Program-made: the position numbers and the translations under genes
Part shown: in pieces, positions 8,235 through 16,862 of the stretch
Numbering within the stretch: the first letter of the stretch is position 1
Layout of the letters: every line of letters begins with the position of its first letter
DNA from: Bacillota bacterium
GTDB lineage: Bacteria; Bacillota; Clostridia; Peptostreptococcales; Anaerovoracaceae
Direction of reading: 5' to 3'
DNA length: 64,000 nt
NCBI GenBank assembly: GCA_017405645.1
Contig: JAFQZZ010000005.1
Coordinates: forward strand, 1-64,000
Notes under the pieces: model-generated
Told to the model about the DNA's origin: nothing
Databases searched by the model: none
What the model saw: only the letters and a program-made list of their open reading frames with translations

Positions 8235-8882
8235 CTATCGGTAATAATCCATTTTGTGTTCGATCCGCTCCATGACAAAGGCCACCAGCACGTTGAAAAC
8301 GTAATAGAAAATGCCGGCCACCACGAAGGGGATGAAATTGGTCTGGGCCGCCGCGATCTGCTTCGCCAGGGTAAAGACTTCCTGATAGGCCAGCGCAAAG
8401 GCCAGGGACGTATCCTTGACCAGGGTGATAACCTCGTTGGTCACCGCCGGCAGGATGTTCTTGACCACCTGGGGCAGCACGATGCGGAAGAAAGTCTGGG
8501 ACTTGGAATACCCCAGCACCTGGGCCGCTTCATATTGTCCCTGGGGAACGGACTGGATCCCGCCCCGGTAGATCTCCGCAAAATAGGCGGCGTAATTCAG
8601 CGTGAACCCGAGGATCACGGCTGCGAACCGGTAGCCGCCGATATTGGCGTGCCACAGATAGAAGGGGGCAAAATACACCACCAGCAATTGAAGCATCAGC
8701 GGCGTTCCCCGCAGCACGGAAATGTACACCCGGGCGATGTTTTTGATGATGCCGTTTTTGGACATCCGGGCAAATGCCACCAGCATCCCGAGGGGAAGCG
8801 AGAACAGCAGGGTCAGCGCAAAGATCCCCACAGCCCGGACCATCCCAACGCTCAGCTGGCTGAGCATGATCGATAGAGACAT
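8235..8882 (-). CDS. Polar amino-acid ABC transporter permease
   Basis: A membrane subunit of the HisMQ/GlnP type, about 215 residues, with five to six hydrophobic segments. The EAA loop (EAAQVLGYSKSQTFFRIVLPQ) is the contact site for the ATPase. The start is taken as ATG 8882 after GGAGGGAAAAT, since the longer frame would read through the intergenic hairpin at 8901-8930. It probably works as a homodimer because only one permease gene is present. Confidence 0.93.
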   Translation of the reverse strand: MSLSIMLSQLSVGMVRAVGIFALTLLFSLPLGMLVAFARMSKNGIIKNIARVYISVLRGTPLMLQLLVVYFAPFYLWHANIGGYRFAAVILGFTLNYAAYFAEIYRGGIQSVPQGQYEAAQVLGYSKSQTFFRIVLPQVVKNILPAVTNEVITLVKDTSLAFALAYQEVFTLAKQIAAAQTNFIPFVVAGIFYYVFNVLVAFVMERIEHKMDYYR

Positions 8883-8900
8883 ATTTTCCCTCCATAGAAG

Positions 8901-8930
8901 TATGGGCTGCCCACCCTCGGGCAGCCCATA
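8901..8930 (-). terminator. Intergenic hairpin downstream of the binding-protein gene
   Basis: A perfect 12-bp stem (TATGGGCTGCCC / GGGCAGCCCATA) with a 6-nt loop, lying between the binding-protein and permease genes. No T-run follows on the minus strand. It is therefore more likely an mRNA-stabilising or partial-attenuation hairpin that raises binding-protein output than a full terminator. Confidence 0.6.
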
Positions 8931-8955
8931 AAGCATTGATCGTTATTGTCTATAA

Positions 8956-9849
8956 TTAGTTGCCGCTTTCACCGATCGGCTGATTTTCATCGTAAACGGT
9001 GTCATCATCCGGATCCTGACCGTTGTCCACTTCACCCTTCTTCAGGATGACCATGTCGCTCAGTTCATACTTCGCAGCCAGTTCTTCGAAAGTGCCGTCC
9101 ACAACCAGCTTCAGCAGGCCGTCCTGCACCTTGTCTCTCAGCTCTTCGTTGCCCAGCTTGAAACCGATCGCATACTGTTCCTTGGAGACCGGTTCGTCGC
9201 AGATCTTATACTTGTCGTCGCCTCTGGAAGCTACCTGGTACTTCGCTACGCCGATATCCACGATGACAGCGTCAACGGAACCGGACTGCAGTTCCACAAA
9301 AGCGGTGTTGTAGCTGTTGAAATACAGGGTGTCCGCAAAGGTTTCCTTCAATGCGGCGCCTTCATCTTCCTGCAGGAAGGTATCCGCGGAAGAAGCCTGC
9401 TGCACGCCGACCTTCTTGCCGGCCAGGTCGCCTACTCCGTTGATGCCGGAGTCCGAAGCGGTCATCAGCACGAGGGAGTTATCCACGTACGGAATGGACC
9501 AGGTGTACAGATCTTCCCTGCCGGTCATGGTGAAACCGTTCCAGATGCAGTCGATGGCACCGGAATCCAGTTCCATATCCTTGGAATCCCAGTCGATCGG
9601 AATGGGCTCGAATTCCCAGCCGTAGTAGTCGCAAACGCCCTGGGCCAGTTCCAGGTCGAAGCCGGTGTAGTTGCCGTCATCGTCCATATAGCCGTAAGGC
9701 GGATATTCCGCGTCAAAACCAACTTTTAAAGTGGTGATATCTGCGCCGGAGCCTTCGTCTCCGCCGGCAGCGTCTTCAGAAGAACCGCAGGCAGCCAGCA
9801 TGCCAATGATCATTACAGCCACCAGGGTCAGTGCTAATAATTTCTTCAT
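8956..9849 (-). CDS. Amino-acid ABC transporter substrate-binding lipoprotein
   Basis: Family 3 solute-binding protein of about 297 residues. It has a signal peptide ending in the lipobox LAAC and the typical opening strand with FDAEYPPYGYMDDDGNYTGFDLELA. Later motifs are the tryptophan-rich ligand region and DAVIVD. It delivers an amino acid to the permease and ATPase encoded downstream. ATG 9849 is chosen because TGGAGG lies upstream; the in-frame ATGs at 9861 and 9870 overlap it. A strong promoter lies 54-82 bp upstream. Confidence 0.95.
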   Translation of the reverse strand: MKKLLALTLVAVMIIGMLAACGSSEDAAGGDEGSGADITTLKVGFDAEYPPYGYMDDDGNYTGFDLELAQGVCDYYGWEFEPIPIDWDSKDMELDSGAIDCIWNGFTMTGREDLYTWSIPYVDNSLVLMTASDSGINGVGDLAGKKVGVQQASSADTFLQEDEGAALKETFADTLYFNSYNTAFVELQSGSVDAVIVDIGVAKYQVASRGDDKYKICDEPVSKEQYAIGFKLGNEELRDKVQDGLLKLVVDGTFEELAAKYELSDMVILKKGEVDNGQDPDDDTVYDENQPIGESGN

Positions 9850-9902
9850 CTTTTCCTCCATTATGTTCATATTCGGGTCGTTAAAAACAACTTACGTTAA
9901 GA

Positions 9903-9931
9903 ATTTTACCGTGCTAAAGCAGTGAAGTCAA
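9903..9931 (-). promoter_or_regulatory. Promoter of the amino-acid ABC operon
   Basis: TTGACT (9926-9931) and TAAAAT (9903-9908) on the minus strand, 17-bp spacer. No terminator is evident between this promoter and the metA stop. Confidence 0.7.
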
Positions 9932-9964
9932 CCCTTTTCCGTAAAAGTTCATATTTCAGCCGGA

Positions 9965-10903
9965 CTATACTCCGAAGGTAATGGGCTGCCCCACGGTGGT
10001 GATATCGTACGGGGTCGTCTGGTAGACGAAGTAGTTCAGCCAGTTGGAATAGAGCATGTTGGCGTGGGTCCTCCACCTGACCACCGGCATCTTTGACGGG
10101 TCATCGCCGGGATAGTAATTCTTCGGGATGTTGATGGGCAGATTCGCCGCCACATCCCGGTCGTACTCGCCTTTCAGAGAGAGGGGGTCGTACTCCGGAT
10201 GGCCCATGACGAAGAACTGTTTTCCCCCGTCATGCTCCGCCACATAGACCCCGGCGTCCGGGGAAGAGGCGATGATCTTCAGGGCATCGCAGTTTTCCAC
10301 GTCCTTCCGGTCCACCGTGGTGTGGCGGGAATGGGGCACGTAGAAAATATCGTCGGCGCCCCGGAACAGCAGGTGGTTCTGCACTTCCGTCTGATGTTCA
10401 AACACGCCGAACAGCTTTTTGTCCAGAGGGATCTTGGGGATTCCGTAATGGTAATACAGGGCGGCCTGGGCTCCCCAGCAGATATGCAGGGTACTGTGGA
10501 CGTTGGTCTTGGACCACTCCATGATCTCGCAGAGTTCCTCCCAGTATTCCACGTCTTCATAGTCCATCTGTTCCACCGGCGCCCCGGTGATGACCATGCC
10601 GTCGTATTTCTCGTGCTTGATCTCATCAAAGGTCTTGTAAAAGGCCAGCATGTGTTCTTCCGGCACGTTTTTCGGTTTATGGGAATCGGTGCTCACCAGT
10701 TCCAGTTCCACCTGCAGGGGGGAGTTCCCCAGGAGGCGGCTGAACTGGGTTTCCGTAGCGATCTTGGTGGGCATCAGGTTCAGCAGAACGATCCTCAGGG
10801 GACGGATGTCCTGGGTGATGGCCCGGGTCTCCGTCATGACGAAGATGTTCTCGCTCGTCAGGGTTTCAAATGCAGGCAGTTCGTTGGGTATTTTGATAGG
10901 CAT
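9965..10903 (-). CDS. metA: Homoserine O-acetyltransferase (MetA family)
   Basis: This 312-residue enzyme activates homoserine for methionine synthesis. The family residues fall at the expected positions: catalytic Cys142 (HICWGAQ), His235 and Glu237 (MGHPEYD). Residue 111 is glutamate (APVEQMD). In this family Glu111 is associated with acetyl-CoA and glycine with succinyl-CoA, so the product should be O-acetylhomoserine. That fits the adjacent metY, whose enzyme uses O-acetylhomoserine. It is the second gene of the metY-metA operon (26-bp gap). Confidence 0.95.
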   Translation of the reverse strand: MPIKIPNELPAFETLTSENIFVMTETRAITQDIRPLRIVLLNLMPTKIATETQFSRLLGNSPLQVELELVSTDSHKPKNVPEEHMLAFYKTFDEIKHEKYDGMVITGAPVEQMDYEDVEYWEELCEIMEWSKTNVHSTLHICWGAQAALYYHYGIPKIPLDKKLFGVFEHQTEVQNHLLFRGADDIFYVPHSRHTTVDRKDVENCDALKIIASSPDAGVYVAEHDGGKQFFVMGHPEYDPLSLKGEYDRDVAANLPINIPKNYYPGDDPSKMPVVRWRTHANMLYSNWLNYFVYQTTPYDITTVGQPITFGV

Positions 10904-10929
10904 TTTGATCTCTCCTTTTGTTTTCTCTG

Positions 10930-12213
10930 TTAGATGGCGCTCAGTGCCTGATCCAGGTCTTCGATCAGGTCGTCGGCGTTTTCGATGCCGCAGGAGTACC
11001 GGATCAGGTCCGGGGAAACTCCGGCAGCCAGGAGCTCTTCGTCGTTCATCTGGCGGTGAGTGGCGCTGGCCGGGTGCAGGCAGCAGGTCCGTGCGTCCGC
11101 CACGTGGGTCTCGATGGCCGCCACCTTCAGGTTCTTCATGACGATGGAAGCCGCTTCACGCCCGCCGGCGACGCCGAAACTGATGACGCCGCAGGTGCCG
11201 TTCGGCATGTATTTCCGGGCCAGTTCATAGTATTTGTTTCCGGGCAGCCCGGCGTAATTTACCCAGCTGATTTTTTCGTGGGCTTCCAGGAATTCCGCCA
11301 CCTTCTGAGCGTTTTCGCAGTGCCGCTTCATCCGCACGTGGAGGCTTTCCAGCCCCAGGTTCAACAGGAAAGCGTTCTGGGGGGACTGGATGGAACCGAA
11401 GTCCCGCATCAGCTGCGCGGTGGCTTTCGTGATGAAAGCGCCGCCCTGTCCGAACCGCTCCGCATAGACGATGCCGTGGTAACTGTCATCCGGGGTGGTC
11501 AGCCCGGGGAACTTGTCCGCATGGGCCATCCAGTCGAAGTTGCCGGAATCCACGATGCATCCGCCCACGCCCGCACCGTGGCCGTCCATGTACTTCGTGG
11601 TGGAGTGGGTCACGATATCGGCGCCCCACTCGAAGGGCCGGCAGTTCACCGGGGTGGCAAAGGTATTGTCGATGATCAGCGGCACCCCGTGGTCGTGGGC
11701 CGCCTTCGCGAATTTTTCAATGTCCAAAACGATCAGGGCCGGGTTGGCGATGGTCTCGCCGAAGACCGCCTTCGTGTTGGGCTTAAAGGCCGCTTCCAGT
11801 TCTTCGTCGGAACAGTCCGGATTCACGAAGGTGAAGTCGATGCCCATCCGCTTCATGGTCACGGCGAAGAGGTTGTAAGTCCCGCCGTAGATGGCCGAGG
11901 ACGCTACCACGTGGTCGCCGCAGCCGGCGATATTGAAAACGCTGTAGAAGGAAGCCGCCTGGCCGGAGGAGGTCAGCATGGCCGCCGTTCCGCCCTCCAG
12001 GGAGCAGATCTTCGCCGCCACCATGTCATTGGTGGGGTTCTGCAGCCTTGTATAGAAATATCCTTCCGCCTCCAGGTCGAAGAGCTTGCCCATGTCTTCG
12101 CTGGTGGCATACTTGAACGTGGTGCTCTGGATGATGGGGATCTGCCGGGGTTCACCGTTTCCCGGGGTGTATCCGCCCTGCACGCATCTGGTTTCGATTC
12201 TGTCTTTTTTCAT
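10930..12213 (-). CDS. metY: O-acetylhomoserine sulfhydrylase
   Basis: A 427-residue PLP enzyme of the Cys/Met-metabolism family that makes homocysteine from O-acetylhomoserine and sulfide. Visible features are the N-terminal [19 protein letters not shown] segment, the aspartate of the PLP site ([10 protein letters not shown]), the Schiff-base lysine in [10 protein letters not shown], and the C-terminal arginine region (LIRYSCGIE). Length and motifs match MetY rather than MetB or MetC. It is the first gene of the metY-metA operon. The leader carries a strong terminator-like hairpin. Confidence 0.95.
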   Translation of the reverse strand: MKKDRIETRCVQGGYTPGNGEPRQIPIIQSTTFKYATSEDMGKLFDLEAEGYFYTRLQNPTNDMVAAKICSLEGGTAAMLTSSGQAASFYSVFNIAGCGDHVVASSAIYGGTYNLFAVTMKRMGIDFTFVNPDCSDEELEAAFKPNTKAVFGETIANPALIVLDIEKFAKAAHDHGVPLIIDNTFATPVNCRPFEWGADIVTHSTTKYMDGHGAGVGGCIVDSGNFDWMAHADKFPGLTTPDDSYHGIVYAERFGQGGAFITKATAQLMRDFGSIQSPQNAFLLNLGLESLHVRMKRHCENAQKVAEFLEAHEKISWVNYAGLPGNKYYELARKYMPNGTCGVISFGVAGGREAASIVMKNLKVAAIETHVADARTCCLHPASATHRQMNDEELLAAGVSPDLIRYSCGIENADDLIEDLDQALSAI

Positions 12214-12234
12214 CTCTCTTACCTCCGTTTATTC

Positions 12235-12267
12235 AAAAAACCCGTCCCAACAACCGTTGAGACGGGT
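12235..12267 (-). terminator. Intrinsic terminator in the metY leader
   Basis: Stem ACCCGTC-T-CAAC / GTTG-G-GACGGGT followed on the minus strand by TTTTTT. It lies between the metY promoter (12283-12311) and the metY start. It can end the upstream lipoprotein transcript and may also act as an attenuator for metY. I see no SAM riboswitch or T-box in the short leader. Confidence 0.75.
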
Positions 12268-12282
12268 CATTTCCGCTAACTC

Positions 12283-12311
12283 ATTTTATCACCTGAGCCC
12301 GCGTAGTTCAA
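12283..12311 (-). promoter_or_regulatory. metY-metA promoter
   Basis: TTGAAC (12306-12311) and TAAAAT (12283-12288), 17-bp spacer, on the minus strand, upstream of the terminator-like hairpin. Confidence 0.65.
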
Positions 12312-12333
12312 TCTTTTTTTCCCGTTCAGCGGA

Positions 12334-13494
12334 TCATTCGCCCTGTTCCGCTTCTTCAGCCGGTTCTTCCGCCGGTTCTTCGGTGGCCGCCGCATCTTCC
12401 GCCGCCGCGTCATCCGTGGCTGCTCCCGGTTCTACGATGTTGGCGTTGTCCAGCAGGAACTCAAACACCTGGTTCCAGAGGATGCTGGTGATGATGGTGT
12501 CCTTGTCGTAGGCTTCTTCCAGGGCTTCGATGGATTCATACCCCAGGGAGTCCACGTACTTCTGGGCTTCCTCTTCATAGACCTTTTCCGTCACGGAGAT
12601 GTTCTCGTTGCGCACGATGGTGTACATGATCATCTCTTCCTTGACGCTCTCTTCCGCATAGGTCTTGGATTCTTCTTCAAACTGTTCTTCCGTCATGCCG
12701 GTCATGGAGATGAAGTCTTCCCAGGTCATGCCGTAGCTTTCCGCATACTGTTCATAGTAATCCTTCATTTCCTGCTGCTTCTTCGCCACTTCCTCTTCCG
12801 GATACTTGATGACTTCGCTGTTGTCCATGACAGTCGTCCATGCGGAGGACATCATGGCCTGCTTGGCGGTTTCCGCCGCCTGGTCTTCCAGGTCTTTCCG
12901 GACAGCCGCTTCGTATTCGTCCACGGTCTTATAGTCTTCCTTCAGGGACTTCACGAACTCATCGTTGAGTTCCGGCACCTTCTCTTCGGAGATGCTGTTG
13001 ACGGTAACGGTGAATACTACCGGCTTGCCGGAGAGTTCTTCGTTATTGACATAAGGATCCGGGAAAGTCAGTTCCAGTTCCTTGGTCTCGCCTTTGTTCG
13101 CACCTACCAGGCCTTCCTCAAAGCCCTCGATGAACATATTGTCTCCCAAAGTCAGATCGTAACCCTGTGCGCTGCCGCCGTCAAAGGTCTCCCCGTCGAT
13201 CTTACCTTCGTAGTCGATGTTGACCTTATCGCCGTTTTCCGCCGGCCGGTCCACTTCTTCCCAGCTGATCTTGGATTCCAGGACGCTGGTGATCTCGGTC
13301 TGGACGTCTTCATCCGTTACCGGATCCGGGTCCACCCGTTCCACGTCGATGCCGATGTAATCCCCGACGGTGACGTATTCCGACAGGTCGAAATCGTATG
13401 CTTTTTCAGAGGTTTCCACCTTGCTGGAGCTGCAGGCGCTCATGGAGAACACCAGTGCAAAAGCCAGCGCAAATGCAAGTACTTTCTTTATCAT
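12334..13494 (-). CDS. Secreted trigger-factor-like peptidyl-prolyl isomerase lipoprotein
   Basis: About 386 residues. The signal peptide ends in the lipobox SMSAC (Cys21). An FKBP-type PPIase domain follows (about 80-165: VNIDYEGKIDGETFDGG, FIEGFEEGLVG, GETKELELTFPDPY). The helical C-terminal domain is homologous to that of trigger factor, and the tail is Ala/Glu/Pro-rich. The ribosome-docking N-terminal domain of trigger factor is missing and is replaced by the lipoprotein signal. It should therefore fold or isomerise proteins outside the membrane, as PrsA does. ATG 13494 follows AAAGGAAAC. It is probably transcribed alone. Confidence 0.88.
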   Translation of the reverse strand: MIKKVLAFALAFALVFSMSACSSSKVETSEKAYDFDLSEYVTVGDYIGIDVERVDPDPVTDEDVQTEITSVLESKISWEEVDRPAENGDKVNIDYEGKIDGETFDGGSAQGYDLTLGDNMFIEGFEEGLVGANKGETKELELTFPDPYVNNEELSGKPVVFTVTVNSISEEKVPELNDEFVKSLKEDYKTVDEYEAAVRKDLEDQAAETAKQAMMSSAWTTVMDNSEVIKYPEEEVAKKQQEMKDYYEQYAESYGMTWEDFISMTGMTEEQFEEESKTYAEESVKEEMIMYTIVRNENISVTEKVYEEEAQKYVDSLGYESIEALEEAYDKDTIITSILWNQVFEFLLDNANIVEPGAATDDAAAEDAAATEEPAEEPAEEAEQGE

Positions 13495-13601
13495 TTCTGT
13501 TTCCTTTCTGATTACAGGATTTGTTTTCACTTCACAGTTATACCATATTTCCGGAGAAATGAAAAGCGGGTGATTTAAAAATCACAAAATCGTAACAAAA
13601 A

Positions 13602-13633
13602 GAGTCAATGGGGACGGTTCTTTTTGACTCATG
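13602..13633 (-). repeat. REP-like hairpin repeat, copy B
   Basis: Read on the minus strand it is identical over 32 bp to copy A at 6-37. It supplies the TGA stop of the transposase gene. The inverted ends are GAGTCAA / TTGACTC. Confidence 0.8.
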
Positions 13634-14342
13634 CTCGCTGCACAATATTCCGGTTTATCCCCGTTAAGCGATTGATCTGACGTATTGTTAGCCCCCTCCT
13701 CTTCAGTTGTCGAAGTACCTCATCCCTTTTCATCCTTTCTATGCTCTGAAGCTTCTGCGGGTTGCTATTACCCGTAATCGATTCTATCAGTTTCACCGCT
13801 TCAGAATCGGTATATCCGTTCCGGGAATCATAATCGAGAAACCGGTCATCATTTGGCGTATCCAAAAATGATTTCCATTCCTCCCGCGTGGAGAATAGTT
13901 CTGTCGGAATATGATATTCGTTTAAATAAGTGTAAGGATAGTCTCCCGCACTGCAGATTCCCGCCTTTTCGGGATTCTGGTAAATATACCGCACAACGTT
14001 TAAGAAATACTGCTCATCCTCAACGGGTTCGCTACGGAAACGGTCTTGGAACACATGGCCCACACGATCGTATTTTTTATTGTAATAAGAGGCGTAACTG
14101 ACCAAAACCTTCCTGATCAACTCAGAGTGTTCATTGGTTTTTTCAAAAAGTAAAAGATGTACATGATTACTCATCAGACAGCAAGCCGCCAACACCGATT
14201 CTGTTTCCTTCTGAAAACGATATAATGTCGAAAAGAAACGCTCATAATCCTCCTTGTCATAAAACAGATTCTCTCGATTGATTCCCCGAATAACTATGTG
14301 AACCCATCCTGTGTCTCCCAAGTATCTGATTTGCCGTGGCAT
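13629..14342 (-). CDS. REP-associated tyrosine transposase (RAYT, Y1/IS200-like)
   Basis: A 237-residue HUH-type single-strand transposase. The opening GWVHIVIRGINRENLF, the HUH pair His60/His62 (SNHVHLL) and the nucleophile region VVRYIYQNP (about 117-124) are intact. A C-terminal helix-turn-helix-like segment (GLTIRQINRLTGINRNIV) is typical of chromosomal RAYTs. The longer frame from TTG is rejected because AGGGGTGAT precedes the ATG at 14342. It is flanked by the repeats it presumably recognises. No frameshift is seen, so it may be active or domesticated. Confidence 0.9.
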   Translation of the reverse strand: MPRQIRYLGDTGWVHIVIRGINRENLFYDKEDYERFFSTLYRFQKETESVLAACCLMSNHVHLLLFEKTNEHSELIRKVLVSYASYYNKKYDRVGHVFQDRFRSEPVEDEQYFLNVVRYIYQNPEKAGICSAGDYPYTYLNEYHIPTELFSTREEWKSFLDTPNDDRFLDYDSRNGYTDSEAVKLIESITGNSNPQKLQSIERMKRDEVLRQLKRRGLTIRQINRLTGINRNIVQRA

Positions 14343-14427
14343 TCTATCACCCCTGGACAATCTTATAATATATTGGGTATTATGTCAATATTATCCTTCT
14401 ATCTTTTGTTTTGAGCGAAATCAAAAG

Positions 14428-14457
14428 TGAGTCAAAAAGAACCGTCCCTAATGACTC
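14428..14457 (+). repeat. REP-like hairpin repeat, copy C, inside the idi 3' end
   Basis: It matches copy A at 28 of 30 positions, with a 6-bp inverted end GAGTCA / TGACTC. Read on the minus strand it encodes the last codons and the TGA stop of idi. Confidence 0.8.
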
Positions 14458-14953
14458 GCAGCACCCTGGGTGCGGCGATCACGAACCAGGGGGCGAATTT
14501 CTCCGGTTCTTCCGCCAGTTCCCGCTTCAGATCCCCGAAGGAGATCCACCGGAAGGCCTCGATTTCCTCCGGGTTCGGCACCGGATCACTGCAGTATTCC
14601 CCCAGGAAGACGTGGTCGTATTCGTGTTCGTACAGGTCTTCGGCGAACCGGTGCTTATAGACGAAGGAGAAGATCTCCTTCACTTCGCATTCGATGCCCG
14701 CCTCTTCCTTCAGCCGCCTACTGACCGCCTCCTCCAGCTCCTCCCCGGGCCGGGGATGGGAGCAGCAGGTGTTGGCCCACAGGCCGCCGGAATGGTATTT
14801 ATGGAAGGCCCGTTGCTGGATCAGCAGCCGGTCCCCGCAGTACAGAAAGACGGAAAAAGCCCGGTGCAGGTCCCCCCGGCGATGGGCGTCCTCCTTGGTG
14901 GCCGTCCCCACCGGCCGGTCATTAACATCGACTAAAATTATCTCCCGTTCCAT
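14432..14953 (-). CDS. idi: Isopentenyl-diphosphate delta-isomerase, type 1
   Basis: A Nudix-fold enzyme of 173 residues that interconverts IPP and DMAPP for isoprenoid synthesis. It carries the active-site cysteine region (NTCCSHP), the Nudix-related stretch PGEELEEAVSRRLKEEAGIE and the acidic metal-site region (YEHEYDHVF). Length is normal for the family. The C-terminal residues VIRDGSF and the stop codon come from the REP-like repeat copy C, so the original C-terminus appears to have been replaced. The reading frame extends far upstream antisense to cls, but ATG 14953 with AAAGGCGG is the sensible start. Confidence 0.93.
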   Translation of the reverse strand: MEREIILVDVNDRPVGTATKEDAHRRGDLHRAFSVFLYCGDRLLIQQRAFHKYHSGGLWANTCCSHPRPGEELEEAVSRRLKEEAGIECEVKEIFSFVYKHRFAEDLYEHEYDHVFLGEYCSDPVPNPEEIEAFRWISFGDLKRELAEEPEKFAPWFVIAAPRVLRVIRDGSF

Positions 14954-14969
14954 GCAAACCGCCTTTCTA

Positions 14970-15000
14970 TTGTCACACAAGTATGGTATATTATTATAAT
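14970..15000 (+). promoter_or_regulatory. Possible cls promoter
   Basis: TTGTCA (14970-14975) and TATAAT (14995-15000) with a 19-bp spacer, in the divergent gap between idi and cls. The spacer is long and the assignment tentative. Confidence 0.4.
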
Positions 15001-15055
15001 ATGACCCATTATATATCCGAAACCATGGAAGAATCAACGGGTCATGAGGTTTCTT

Positions 15056-16639
15056 ATGGAAAAAATCATCAAATTCATGACGAACCGGCTGGTGATCGCC
15101 ACGCTGCTGGTCTTTATCCAGCTGGTGGTGATGGTGGTGGGGATCTTCCTGCTGACGGACAAGTACGCCTACATCCACTGGACCCTCACCATTATCAGCG
15201 TCATCGTCGTGTTCTTCATCACCAATAAAAAAGAAAACCCGTCGTATAAACTGGCCTGGATCATCCCGATCCTGATCTTCCCGATCTTCGGGGGTCTGTT
15301 CTACCTGATCTTCGGGTCCCACCGGGTGGGCAAGCACATCAAGACCCAGAACCTCCGTGTCAGCAAGGAGACCGCCGGTCTGCTGAAGCAGGACCCGGAC
15401 GTGGTGAAGGAGCTCAAGGCCACCGACCCCGGGATCTACAACCAGATCCACTACCTGGGGACGGCCCACCGGGGTTCCGGACCGGACGACCATACGCCGG
15501 CTTCCATCTTCCCGGTGTATAAAAATACCGAGACCGAATACCTCAGTCCCGGGGAGAAGTTCTTTGAACGGCTGCTGGAAGAGCTGGACAAGGCCCAGCA
15601 GTTCATCTTCATGGAATACTTCATCATCGAAAACGGCTACATGTGGGACAACATCCTGGAGATCCTCCAGCGGAAAGTCCGGGAAGGCGTGGAAGTCCGG
15701 ATCATCTACGATGACATCGGCTGCGCCATGAAGCTGCCTCCCAAGTACAACCACACCCTGATCCGGAAGTTCGGCATCAACTGCCGGGTCTTCAACCCCT
15801 TCCGGGCCCACGTCTTCAGCGTGCCGATCCTGAACAACCGGGACCACCGGAAGCTCACCGTCATCGACGGCAACGTGGGATTCACCGGCGGCATCAATCT
15901 GTCGGACGAATACATGAACGTGACCCAGCCCTTCGGGCAGTGGAAGGACTCCGGGGTCATGCTGCGGGGAGAGGCGGTCTGGACCATGACGGTGATGTTC
16001 CTGCAGATGTGGAACCTCTGCGGGGAATACGAGAGCCTCCCTTACAGCCGGTACGCCCCCTACATCTACAGCACCCGGCCCTTCAAGACCGACGGGTACG
16101 TGATGCCCTACGGGGACAGCCCCCTGGACAGCGAGATCCAGGCGGAGATGGTGTATCTGAACATGATCAACAAGGCGAAGCGTTACATCTACATCAGCAC
16201 GCCCTACCTGATCATCGACAACGAACTGACCACCAGCCTGACCCTGGCGGCGAAAAACGGGGTGGACGTGAGGATCGTCACACCCCACCAGTACGACAAG
16301 TGGTACGTCCACATATGCACCCAGGCGAATTTCCTGGAGCTGATCCGGGCGGGGGTGAAGATCTACGAATACGAAGCGGGCTTCATCCACTCCAAGACTT
16401 TCCTCTGCGACGACGAGTTTGCCACGGTGGGCACGATCAACATGGACTACCGGAGCCTGTACCTGCACTTTGAGTGCGGCTGCTTCATGTACCGCTCCTC
16501 GGCGGTGAACCAGCTGAAGGCGGACTACATGGACATGCTCCGAGACTGCGTGCCGGTGACGGAGGAACAGTGCAGCAACGTGAACATTTTCATCAAGCTG
16601 CTGCGGGGATTCCTGAAGGTCTTCGTGCCGCTGCTGTAA
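15056..16639 (+). CDS. cls: Cardiolipin synthase
   Basis: A membrane-bound phospholipase-D-type enzyme that condenses phosphatidylglycerol to cardiolipin. The 527 residues begin with two N-terminal transmembrane helices. Two HKD motifs follow: DHRKLTVID with VGFTGGIN, and IHSKTFLCDD with ATVGTINMDYRS. Both have the His, Lys and Asp in place. ATG 15056 is preferred over 15044 because TGAGG lies at the right spacing. The gene stands alone, divergent from idi, and ends before a terminator at 16755. Confidence 0.95.
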   Translation: MEKIIKFMTNRLVIATLLVFIQLVVMVVGIFLLTDKYAYIHWTLTIISVIVVFFITNKKENPSYKLAWIIPILIFPIFGGLFYLIFGSHRVGKHIKTQNLRVSKETAGLLKQDPDVVKELKATDPGIYNQIHYLGTAHRGSGPDDHTPASIFPVYKNTETEYLSPGEKFFERLLEELDKAQQFIFMEYFIIENGYMWDNILEILQRKVREGVEVRIIYDDIGCAMKLPPKYNHTLIRKFGINCRVFNPFRAHVFSVPILNNRDHRKLTVIDGNVGFTGGINLSDEYMNVTQPFGQWKDSGVMLRGEAVWTMTVMFLQMWNLCGEYESLPYSRYAPYIYSTRPFKTDGYVMPYGDSPLDSEIQAEMVYLNMINKAKRYIYISTPYLIIDNELTTSLTLAAKNGVDVRIVTPHQYDKWYVHICTQANFLELIRAGVKIYEYEAGFIHSKTFLCDDEFATVGTINMDYRSLYLHFECGCFMYRSSAVNQLKADYMDMLRDCVPVTEEQCSNVNIFIKLLRGFLKVFVPLL

Positions 16640-16754
16640 TGTGTTACAGAAATATAACTCACGGATTTTTCCCTTTACGTACACATAAATGCCATAAACA
16701 AACGGTATTCTGTGGGTGTAAAGAAAAAACCTAACCACCTTACAAAAAGAAAAT

Positions 16755-16797
16755 AAATCCCGCATTCTCCCCCGGATGCGGGATTTCTCCTTTTTTG
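16755..16797. terminator. Intrinsic terminator after cls
   Basis: An 11-bp stem AAATCCCGCAT / ATGCGGGATTT (16755-16765 with 16776-16786), then CTCC and TTTTTT. The rest of 16640-16862 contains no gene that I can support. Confidence 0.8.
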
Positions 16798-16862
16798 TTT
16801 AAAACAGCGCTCCTGCTTGTCGCTGTATTCCACAACGCTCCCCGGCTGACCTGTCCGGACCG

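Larger units (their letters stand above)
13602..14457 (-). mobile_element. RAYT element bounded by inverted REP-like hairpins
   Basis: A Y1 transposase gene (13629-14342) framed by two copies of the same 30-32 bp hairpin repeat in opposite orientation (13602-13633 and 14428-14457). The segment is visibly more AT-rich than its surroundings. It sits between the trigger-factor-like gene and idi. One boundary lies within the RAYT stop codon and the other within the idi 3' end. Confidence 0.7.

Noticed and set aside
12214-12333. SAM riboswitch or T-box upstream of metY
   Set aside because: The leader is too short and lacks the conserved boxes of either class; only a terminator-like hairpin is seen.
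14954-16765. Upstream extension of the idi reading frame, giving 777 residues
   Set aside because: It is antisense to the well-supported cls gene with low-complexity His/Gln/Val content, and ATG 14953 has a proper ribosome-binding site and gives a standard Idi length.
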